From Mya arenaria (lineage: Eukaryota > Mollusca > Bivalvia > Myida > Myidae): DNA of 64,000 bases. The notes under the pieces were generated by a model. It did no database searches and was not told the origin of the DNA. It was given only the letters and a program-made list of their open reading frames with translations. Where the stretch lies: assembly GCF_026914265.1 (NCBI RefSeq), contig NC_069124.1, forward strand, positions 22,072,592-22,136,591, in the 5' to 3' direction. Position 1 is the first letter of the stretch. Every line of letters begins with the position of its first letter. Positions 51,501-61,237 of this stretch are shown piece by piece. The translations under genes and the position numbers were made by a program.

Positions 51501-54500
51501 GCCATTGCTATGACAACGGAGTATGTGACTCGATCAATGGCACGTGTATTTGTGGAGAGTGTGCCCTCGGATGGCAAGGAAATACATGCGACATAGGTAC
51601 CTTTAATCTCTTTTTATCTTAAATAATCATTTTTTATTTCTTTATTCTAAACATTTTGATATTTTTTTTTTCTTTTGGTTTAGTCACAACGTGCAGAAAA
51701 AATATTGACAGATTTTTTTTATTATTTTTGTTTTGTTTTCTTTGATCCACTAGAATGCACATCACCACATTTTGGACAAAATTGTGGCCAAACATGTCAT
51801 TGCTACACTTCTGGACCGTGCGAACCCATCAATGGACTTTGTACGCATGGAATGTGTGCGCCGGGCTGGTTGGCAGATAGCTGTGATAAAGGTAATTTCA
51901 ATGTTTACATTCATAATCAGTTTTGATTATGCACGATAAAATGATATTGAAGATTATTATATTTTCTTTTGTTACTGTTATTGTGTGACTTTATATAGGA
52001 TTGATACCACTAAATTACCTACATTTCCTACAGCTTACTGACCGATTGGCAGCCTAAAGAACACTGATTTCTAGTGTTTCACGACCCCAAACACCATTTA
52101 TGGAAAATAAATCCTAATGTAATAAACATTAAACAACGCTAGAATTTTTCTTTCATATAACAATAAGATTGGTTGACCATAATCACACGGTCGAAATAAA
52201 AACAAACAAAATGACTTAATAGTAATCTATAGCTATCATAATTCAGCTTTATGTCTTTTTCATTACTTAAATCGACGTTGTCTGGTTAATCATGTGTTTG
52301 CACTAAGGTATTTGCTTAGAACACCAAAGATGGTGTATGTATTTGGCAGCGCTAGAGAAATTGCAATACGCTTATATAAGTTCCACTAGTGCATCCAGCT
52401 AAATTATCCCTAGAAACAAACATTGCGGTTGGGGTATATGTGTTTGCGGAGTCATCTAACGATTTCCATGTGATTTTGTTTTTTATTATCGCTGTGACAA
52501 ATGTATCGACGCTAACTTAATTTCACTCAATTATGTGTCACGTAGATGAAATGTTGCTGATACGCCCTCCTCAAGACACATTTGAAACTTGTATCGTAAA
52601 TTCCTCACATTCGAGTATCTTTATAACACAAAACTCACAATGAAGTCATCGCGTCCACGTACAAGTAACGTTTAACGACCTCTCCATTTTTGCAACGAGC
52701 ATAACATTTAAGATATATTTTATTTGGTTAAAACCGCTGTAATATTCGTAATTTTAGTATCGATGAACTTTACGTGTATTAAGGATTGTTGAAGATAAAG
52801 ATAGATACAGCTAGTAATTCACGTACATTTTAGTCTATTATAAGTCTGCGATTGCTCCAAATTTCAGAATGTGACTATGGTAGATTTGGGCAAAACTGTA
52901 GTAATTCATGCCATTGCTACGACAGCGCATCTTGCAATCCCACCGATGGCATATGTTCCAATAACTTATGTGAAACAGGATGGCAGGGAGACAGTTGTAG
53001 TGAAGGTTGTGCTCTTACATTTCTGATAATGTGTTTTAACTAGATAATGTATGTTGTTGTGATAAAATAAGGATGATTTAAATCAACGGCATGTTTATAT
53101 ATTCTATGTTTCATTAAATGCATTCACCTTTGACTGATAATGTTTATCGTGATTATCCATACTACTGAAATGAAGAGAATGTGTTTTCACATAATGCAAA
53201 ATGTCGAAGGGGGACGGTCTGCAGACACAGAAAATGCGTATGTATGTACAAACATAAGTGCAGACGCAACCTTATGATTCCAACTAACTCCAACATATGA
53301 TGTCTATACCCCACGCCTGGAACACGTTTTCTTTCTTAATATGGTCGGGAATCGTCCGGGCTTCAACAATCCTTTGAAAAAGAGTAGTCCTAAATATTCT
53401 ATAACACTCCATTGGTCGAGATAAATAACTGGTAAAGGTACTGTTCACGTGTGCGTATTGAGTACACAGACCTTTCATTCGTATTAGTTGATATCAGTTG
53501 TATCATAGTCGGCTTTCATCTTCCAAACGTTAACAAAATAGTAACAATCGTTTGTCAATGTGTATATTATTCGTTGTTTAGTATGTGGGTTTGGACACTT
53601 TGGCCGAAACTGTAGTCAGATATGCCACTGCTATGACAATGCGTCCTGCGATCCATTTAGCGGTCTGTGTCCGAATTCAAAGTGTTCTAACGGCTGGCAA
53701 GGACCAAGTTGCAATATAGGTATCTTTTGGCTATACATATGACATATAGACGTCAATATCCTTCTAAATGATCTACTATATACAAAGTCATTTATTTATC
53801 TTCTTTAACAGTAGATTTTATTTAAGTAATTATGTTTGAATATTTTCATTTTATTGGCATTACTATTACGAAAGCAATATACTATGTAATTCCTTACATA
53901 AATCAAGCAGAATTTACACTAGCAAATTATTAGGTATAACAAACGTTCATGTAATGTTTAATGCAAATGTGATGATTCGCGATCAAACGTGTTCATTCGG
54001 TTCTGTTGTAGAAGCGGGCACATCAAATGCCTCAACGATTCTTACAACAAAAACTCCTATAACAGAAGTCACGACCGTGCAAATTGTATATGAAGAACTT
54101 AAGAAATATAAAAGTCGATACATAGTATCTGTCTCTACAGCTGGCGTCTTGGCATTTGTTGTTGTTGTTGGTCTAATAGTGGTCTGTTTAAAGTCTGGCG
54201 GACAGAGGTAACGACTGGTTGATATTTCCACCAAAAAGTATTCCTATTTTTCATCTAAATCATGTACTAAAACAAATGACGATTTAGTTCGTTTTCATAA
54301 ATGTTGTAACTAATTTTCACATTTCACGAATTATTTGTTTAATTTATTTATAAATGTAAATTTGTGTGACGGACGTCGTTTGCGAAAATGATTCCTGCAT
54401 AAGTAAAGTGGCATGTGTACTTATGAACAAGTCATCATTATATATTTAATCATTTCTAATTTTTATATGAAAAGCCAATTCATATTTTAAACATTTTTTA

Positions 54501-55578
54501 AAGTGTTATATTATTATCCAGTCATTGGTATAAAAACAGATTATTATAAAAATATTAATGTCCCACATGACTCATTTTCGCAGACGATGTCACAAATATA
54601 TTTTGATATATCTAGATGTAAACATTCTTAATTGTTTTTCAGTTTCAGTTCGTGCTGTTGGCTTTTTCAAGGTTAGTAAATATTCCTGTGTGATAAGGCT
54701 TTATTATTTAGGACAATAAATGTCGTGTAATTACACTTTAAAGGAATCTGACCCACAAGTATGTTGATGCCTGATGGCCCCAAAATGATTTTGTATCATT
54801 TGAAAGAGTTTTGTTTGAAATAGACGAAAATGTAAAAAAGAGTTTTTATGAAAAAATGGCCTTTAAACAATGCGAGAACCCCGTTATTTCGATATCCTAA
54901 TGACGATTTTCTCTGGCCATATTTGTTTCATCTTGTTATATACAAATAATTCCGGTTAACATATCGATCTTTTAATATTTATTTCTCTAAATTGGAGTGA
55001 TATTTCAGTCACTGTGGTCGAATTTCACACATTCTTTTCATTATTTTTAACATGTGTGTTAAATCGTAGGCAAATTGCACGCTTTCGGTGACATCCCGGT
55101 GTTATTTGCGTTTTTTCCTTCTCTTTTATAAAACATGATAGTGAATCAAAGCATTGATATACAATGTCAGACCTTTTATGCTAAATTTCATCTTTTTTTG
55201 CTGCATTGTTTTACTCTTACACGAGATTGCGTAGCTTCACCTCTTACGTTGTTACGTTAAACCAAATGTTGTTTTATAAGAAACTTTGTTTTATAATGTT
55301 GTTGAATGTCCAGTACACTAATGAAAGTTTCGTCCTATATAAGGTGTTAGGGGTCGTGAAACACTAGAAATCAGTGTTATTTGGCTTGAATTATTATATC
55401 ATTATTACTATGGCTTGCAAATCGATAAATTCACTAAAGAATTTTTTTTGACCACCGAAGAATCCATTAAGTGTTCTTGACTATAACTATTAAAAGAATA
55501 TTACAAACATAAATTTTGCATGCCATACAGATATAAATGTAATGTTTTAACGTTTCAGGGTATAGAAGATCGTCTTAA
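48533..55578 (+). CDS. FTP-lectin / EGF-repeat single-pass receptor (11 exons, 490 aa)
   Basis: Predicted type I membrane protein; the combination suggests glycan or particle recognition (inference). Exons: 48533-48547, 48914-48977, 49588-49821, 50014-50238, 51121-51258, 51459-51596, 51754-51891, 52868-53005, 53582-53719, 54012-54207, 54643-54671, 55559-55578. That is 12 coding blocks if the five-codon first one is counted. Residues 1-26 form a signal peptide with hydrophobic core VFFICACLLWIITV. FTP/discoidin-like domain 27-179 has YQSSTYDKCYASN, PWLQIDFG and ICEVAVFN. Five 46-residue EGF-like repeats of the MEGF/SREC type (C-x4-FG-x2-C-x3-C-x-C) fill 180-409. A Thr-rich stalk and a membrane segment (about 446-469) follow. 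The tail is about 20 residues with a CC pair and no NPxY or ITAM. Exon 11 could start at 54,649 instead, and the last two exons are the least certain. Confidence 0.85.
49288..49500. repeat. dispersed repeat in receptor intron 2
   Basis: Second copy of the 9,702-10,060 family: CCAGTTTTATGACGTCAGCG, ACATCACTTCGGGC and GGTCCTTATAATGT occur in the same order. Confidence 0.6.
52060..52095 (+). repeat. 36-bp inverted repeat, left copy
   Basis: AACACTGATTTCTAGTGTTT then CACGACCCC. The reverse complement lies at 55,343-55,378 with one mismatch in 36. Located in receptor intron 7; flanks diverge quickly. Confidence 0.88.
55343..55378 (-). repeat. 36-bp inverted repeat, right copy
   Basis: Partner of 52,060-52,095, in the last receptor intron. 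The DNA before it from about 54,735 (GAATCTGACCCACAAGTATG, GATGCCTGATGGCC) looks like the body of a dispersed element ending here, but its other end is not clear. Confidence 0.85.
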
Positions 55579-55599
55579 AAAGTGAAAGAGATGTTCAAT

Positions 55600-57433
55600 G
55601 ATATTATCAATGTTAGGAATGCTTTCAAGCACTCAGAACTCAGAAGTTTCAACAACGCTGACATTTATCTCGGAAATAAATTCAACAATATTTGTATCCA
55701 TTCAACAGTTTATTATTTGGAAAATATATGGCCTGGCAGTCGACAACAGATTTCAATGTTAAATAATGATCAAACTGCAAAGTCAATTAATTATTATATA
55801 AATCAAATGTCAATCAATATTGCAATCATTGTTTCTAAATACAATCATAGTCCTTCATTGTCTTCAGTTTCAGAGAGTAAGATTTTAAAGTTTTTATCAA
55901 ATTTAAGTGCAAATAAAGCCACTGCACTAGATAGTATTCCGGCACACTTTGTTAGAGATGGAGCATCTGTTACTGCATGTACATTCGCTCATATTGTCAA
56001 CTTGTCTTTGATTCAAGACCAGGTTCATGATGATCTAAAAATCGCTAAAGTTATCCCCCTCTATAAAAGGCGATAAAACCAGTGTTGGTAATTACCGCCC
56101 GGTTTCTACTTTAAGTATTTTATCAAAAGTCTTTGAAAGGGTAGGACATGAACAAGTAGAATCTTATTTTAAAGAAAATTATTGTTAATCAATTCAAATC
56201 AGGTTTTAGAACTGGGTTCTCGACTGACCATGTTTGATCCACTTAACTGATTTTATAAGATTGGAAATGGACAAGGGTAATTTGATAAGCATGGTCCTCT
56301 TAGATCTCTAGAAGGCATTCGATACTTTTGACCATCCTGCTCATGAAACTTCAAGCATCACGTCTAGGTGATGACATACTGAGATGTTTTAAATCCTACC
56401 TTTCATGTAGACAGCAGCTTGTAGATGTCTCTAGTGTTCTGTCTGCAACTGCCCCTATAACATGTGGTGTCCCGCAAAGGTCCACACTTAGGCCACTTTT
56501 ATTTTTAATCTATGTCAATGATAGATATGTCTGCAGTGGTTAAAAACAAGCGTTTGCTGTATGCAGATGACTTTGGCATACTTGTATTGGTTAGAATAAG
56601 TCTGATATTGAGAAAGGTTTAACCGATGATTTAAATAGTGTGAGTCAATGGCTAGTAGATAATAAGTTGTCATTACATTTAGAAAGACTGAGTCAATTTT
56701 GTTCGGATCCAAGTGTAGGTTTAATCTTACTCTAACCTCAATGTTACTTGTAATGGTACAGTTATATAATCCACCTCTTCTGTCAAATACCTTGGATCAG
56801 AATCTGTCTTTTAATGAACTGGCACATTCAGTTATTAAGAAGACTAACTCCAATCTAATGTTCTCTTGTACAGTAAACAGGATTATTTGACTCGACATAC
56901 AAAGTAACTACTTGTTATGTCCCTCATTCAATGTCATCATGAGTATGCTTGTTCCATATGGTATCATGGTCATCCACAGGTCTTAAAAAGTATACTGCAA
57001 ACTTCACAAAATAAGATTATTTGATTTGTACTCAATCTTGACTGTAGATCTTACATCGGAACACGTCAAATTCAGTCTCGTAACTGGTAAGCAGTGGATA
57101 AGAGAGTTGATCAAATTATTCTGTGCCATGTTTTTTAAGCAAAAAATGGTTTGGTTCCATTTATATGGGAGAAGACTTTACATCTCAAGACAAAATTCAC
57201 TCTTATTGTACAAAAAGGTGCCTACGCTGTTCCAAAGGTTTAAGGTTTTTGATTAAAGTCATTCTGTTGCTTATGTAGTAGTCTTTGAAACAAATTGCCT
57301 ACAAGTATCACCCAAATTGTATATTTTTAGCAAATTTTAAGGTTGCTGTTAAGCATCACATGCTTATTAATTTAGTATTGTGATATGTTCATTTTTAAAT
57401 ATTGTGTGTAGGTGATTTTTAAAAAAAAAAAAA
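55600..57433 (+). mobile_element. 5'-truncated, decayed LINE (non-LTR reverse transcriptase)
   Basis: Reverse-transcriptase blocks in order: ANKATALDSIPAHFVRDGA (about 55,910), KVIPLYKR (56,046), GNYRPVSTL (56,084, next frame), a KAFDT block (about 56,310), ITCGVPQ...PLLFLIYVND (56,457-56,520) and the catalytic YADD (56,560-56,571). Further 3', degenerate YHG and SQNKI segments and an A-run at 57,421 mark the end. Frame changes at about 56,070, 56,190, 56,320 and 56,545 and several stops make it non-functional. No endonuclease domain is present. The block order suits the jockey/CR1-like lineages; I cannot settle the clade. The 5' edge is uncertain, between 55,580 and 55,860. Confidence 0.88.
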
Positions 57434-57534
57434 TATTTTACAAGTAAATCGATGGAGGATTTAAAAATTGTTGGGTGTTTTAGGCATTTCCACAAGCGCA
57501 TAATTGAATAAAATTTCATTATGTAACTCTTATA

Positions 57535-57964
57535 CAGTGTGTGTATACCTCGTGATAAATTGCGTCAAAAATGCTCGGAAGGCAATATTTTGCTTCTAAT
57601 AAATACTTTAAACAAAGATAACTTCACTATTTCTTCACCATTTTAAATGAAACATAGCGCAGTCTACGCCGCTTACAAAGCCCCAACTTCGGTCTTTACC
57701 AGAGTTTGACTGAGAGTTTAGCTTCTTCAAACACTTCGACAAACTTTTTCATAATACGGCCGACTGACGGAAGACAGTCAAAACATTATTTTGGAAACAG
57801 GTTTGTCGAAGTGTTGAAGATGAAACTAATCACTTTATCAATCTTCGGTAATAAAACGAAGGCGGGGCAATTTAAGCGGCATAAACAGCCCTTAAATTTA
57901 AGTGAAATATTGCCTTCAGACGTAGCATATATGAAGTAATTTATCACGTGGTATACACACACTG
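57535..57964. mobile_element. 430-bp MITE with nested inverted repeats
   Basis: Ends CAGTGTGTGTATACC and GGTATACACACACTG are inverted, with 26 of 27 outer bases matching and weaker pairing (GAAGGCAATATT) to about 60 bp. A second internal inverted pair, CACTTCGACAAAC and GTTTGTCGAAGTG, lies near 57,730 and 57,800. CAGTG termini recall hAT elements, but a clean 8-bp target duplication is not visible (CTCTTATA against TTTTAATA). It sits about 100 bp past the LINE end. The 77-codon open frame at 57,706-57,939 is inside it. Confidence 0.8.
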
Positions 57965-59312
57965 TTTTAATAATTAATATATAATATTTAATTTTAATAA
58001 ATGCGAATAATTAAATTGTGATATACTTGTGATAAAATACGAACAATATACTTACTGTGATACGTATTTAAAGCAATTTGATTATATACATGTGTAGTCT
58101 CAATTATGCTTTATGTTAATTTAAAATGCCTCTCTATGTCATGCCACCGACATTAAGGACCTCAATGGAAATAATGGTTTTCTGTGACCTTTTTTTGAGC
58201 TATCCTTGGTGCTGGTGTGCAAGCCTTGAGTCAGTCATATTTGCATGTATGTAATATTTTTTATATTTACTGTACATGTTGTTTTGATTGTCCATGTTAT
58301 ACACTTATTGCCGAAATAAATATATCTATCTATGATCACTAATTTAATATTGAAACAAAAATGATATATTGAATAAATCGAACAAACAATAATTAATTGT
58401 AATCCAACAAGTCCAAGACCTTAAGTGCCAATAACTGCACAAACGACAAAGAAATATACTTATATCTGTTGGTGATTCCAAACAGTATGTATAAGGTATT
58501 CAGTGCATAGACAGTGCATAGACAATTATATCATATTGTTTGTAATGATTATCACTTAAGAATCGTTCTAATATGAACTTCATATTTTCGTGGATTAATT
58601 GTCAAAATAATTCCGCCAATATCGCAAAGTAATCTTGAATGAGTTAGTTCTTTTGTTTACACAGACTAGAAAATTGTTCTATGCTATATCCGGGATAAAA
58701 ACATGGCGACGAAGTCCATAGCATCAAACGTCAGTCGCCTGCCTGACGGGTTGTGGTGGGGACTTCACACGCACAAGGGAACTGGTTAAACCAGATATGC
58801 TTGGAATGGGTGCCGTTGATTATAAGGTTTCATGAAAACATGACGTATGACGTCACAAAACAAACGTCATCGTAGCAAAACTCCAACGATATTACTAAAA
58901 ATGCTAATACGAGTTACGTCCCTGTTAAAGAAATCATACTAATTTATTCCTTCTATAAACGGCATTAGAGTCTATAGCCGATAATGCTCAGAGAAGTGTG
59001 CAAATGTTTTCATTATGCTATTCGGATCACTCAATAATAAAGTCATTAGTGACAAAGTTTTTTGAAGACAACAATTGCTCTTCTTTACTTCCACTTCTCA
59101 TAATTATTGTTAATAACTTTTTGTTCGTTTTATCTCCAAATGCGTTTATTATGTTTCAATTAAATATGACAATTATGTGACTCATCATGCTATTCATTTC
59201 TTTATTGTTTTCAATGAAGAGTACATAGGATATTTTCATACTATTTTGAGACATGTTGTACATTTGTTATTCACTTAAACTTTGAATCACATACAATATT
59301 TGTATATAAATC
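57965..59312. other. AT-rich intergenic DNA, no gene seen
   Basis: A moderately GC-rich island at 58,690-58,870 (with GACGTATGACGTCACAAAAC) stands out but holds no convincing exon. The open frame at 58,998-59,180 lacks motifs and splice context. Confidence 0.45.
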
Positions 59313-59612
59313 ATATCGTATCGTACCGTATCGTATCGTTTTGTATTGTTTTGTACATTATTGCATTGTATTGTTTTGTATTGTTTTGTATTGTATTGTA
59401 TTGTATTGTATTGTATTGTATTGTATTGTATTGTATTGTATTGTATTGTATTGTATTGTATTGTATTGTATTGTATTGTATTGTATTGTATCGTATCGTA
59501 TCGTATCGTATCGTATCGTATCGTATTGTATTGTATTGTATTGTATTGTATTGTATTGTATTGTATTGTATTGTATTGTATTGTATTGTATTGTATTGTA
59601 TTGTATTGTATA
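59313..59612. repeat. TTGTA pentanucleotide microsatellite with TCGTA blocks
   Basis: About 60 copies of a 5-bp unit. Copies are TTGTA except for a run of seven TCGTA at 59,491-59,525 and a mixed start (TATCGTATCGTACCGTATCG). All six frames are open because 15 bases equal five codons; the listed peptides are artefacts. Confidence 0.98.
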
Positions 59613-60208
59613 TTTGATTACTAGTCATGCATAGCGTATCACATGCTATTAAACTATAATAATCATGTTTTGACGTTTTCAATATCATTCACTCATTGTG
59701 ATATATTTGTTCATATCATGTCTATACTCATGTTAACTCCTGTGGACGCTTCATCAATGTTGTACAAGCAGCCCTTATTAATTTTGATAATATTATGATA
59801 AATAATTCGAGCATTTTTAATTACAAGTTCTTAAAAACAATTTTGATATCAAATTGCTTCTGCGTGTACTTACTGGGAGTAGACTGACATAAGTATGGTT
59901 GATTCGCTGTGGGACTCCTTTTATATACTATTGCTTCCGCTGACACAAGTTAATTTGATCACAAGTCATCACACCGATTTTTAGATAAGTATAAAAAAAG
60001 TGTTCAAGTGTATTGCATTGTACTTCACCTAAACAAGTTTATAAATTATAACATGATAAAGAATTAAGTGTTTATGTTTGTATTGTCGAATTTATTGTAA
60101 ACCATTATTGTAAATCATTTATTCAAAATGCTCACATTTAATTTACTCTAGAGCGAAAATAAAACATATATACATATATAAATGTACTGGGTTTTTTTAA
60201 CGTTTTAG
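59613..60208. other. AT-rich intergenic DNA, no gene seen
   Basis: No exon, repeat or RNA feature recognised. Confidence 0.45.
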
Positions 60209-60303
60209 GGTATTACTCATCTTATAAAAAGGTTAAAGAGCTGTTTATCAAAATAAGTTGCACTTTAATACCGCCAGAAACAGGGTTTCTGTTGACTTTA
60301 TAA
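60209..60303 (+). CDS. possible alternative last exon of the receptor gene
   Basis: After an acceptor-like TTTTTTTAACGTTTTAG, the bases match the start of the annotated last exon (55,559): both read GGTAT...TCRTCTTA.AAAAG..AAAGAG. In the phase used by exon 11 it would give the tail GYYSSYKKVKELFIKIS and so on, 30 codons to a TAA at 60,301. If used, it would replace the five-codon ending with a longer, basic and Tyr-rich cytoplasmic tail. It may also be just an old partial duplication; the LINE and MITE lie between the two versions. Confidence 0.3.
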
Positions 60304-60680
60304 CAGAACTGAAAAGATAGTTAGACTATACAACAGTACATTGTCTAACTGTATGTATTTATAAATATGTCACATCATACATCGGTTCTCCCAAGTGGTT
60401 TCAGCACTTAATCTTTTTCTACACCCTATTATTTATGTTCCAAAATCATTTTTATCAAGCTTTAGTTTACAGAGCCAATTGTCGTGATGATTGCCATAAT
60501 GCATAATCAACCTGGATGCAACAATTTGGATAATAAAAATTATTAATTGTGTTGGAAGTACATGTGCGTTGTCAGAAAACTGTATTTTATTGAAGTAATT
60601 TCTAGTGCAGAAATTGGACAGACGAGTGTAAATGTATCTCATTATCATTAAAATAAAACAATTAAATCCACCATTCTTAA

Positions 60681-61039
60681 AGCTGCACTCTCACAGATAT
60701 ACCATTTTTACAACATTTTTTTTTATATTTTGACTTTGAAAGAGCAAAATTTTGCTTAAATATCTGCACACTAATGATAAAAGATTGCTTACAAAAGATC
60801 AGATCGCAGATTTGCATATTTCCGTTCGAAAAATCTAATGTTTCATTGCTTAATCCATTACTAACGGTTTATGAAAAATGCATAAAACGTTATTTAGAAC
60901 TTATATATAAAAATCTGCGATCTTTTTTTTTGTCAGCAGTCTTATATAACTGGTTTCCATGCATTTGCGCTAAAATCAGCTCGTTCAAAGACAAACAATA
61001 AAAAAGTTGTCAAAACGTTCAATCTGTGAGAGTGCGGCT
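60681..61039. mobile_element. 359-bp MITE flanked by TTAA
   Basis: Termini AGCTGCACTCTCACAGAT and ATCTGTGAGAGTGCGGCT are inverted with one mismatch in 18. TTAA lies directly outside both ends (60,677-60,680 and 61,040-61,043), the target duplication typical of piggyBac-type transposition. An inner inverted pair (GATCGCAGATTT/AAATCTGCGATC) adds to the fold. The open frame 60,774-61,001 lies inside. Confidence 0.85.
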
Positions 61040-61237
61040 TTAATATCAATGGGACAGACATATGTATAGAATGTTAGTCGACAATCTGTACTAGGTGAAG
61101 CCGGCTATCAATTCTGTAAGAATTGCGTGAAAAAAAATAAAACCGATGGGATTTAACCCGTCCTAGAATGCTCAACCTCATATTTCGATGGTGCGAAAAA
61201 ATGCAATGCAGATTTAAAAATAAACCCTGTTTAGAGA

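Noticed and set aside
55582-56076. Host gene of 164 codons
   Set aside because: Its second half is the start of a LINE reverse transcriptase whose later blocks follow in other frames.
59282-59688. Hydrophobic or Asn/Gln/Tyr-rich proteins
   Set aside because: All frames are open because of a 5-bp repeat; no unique sequence.
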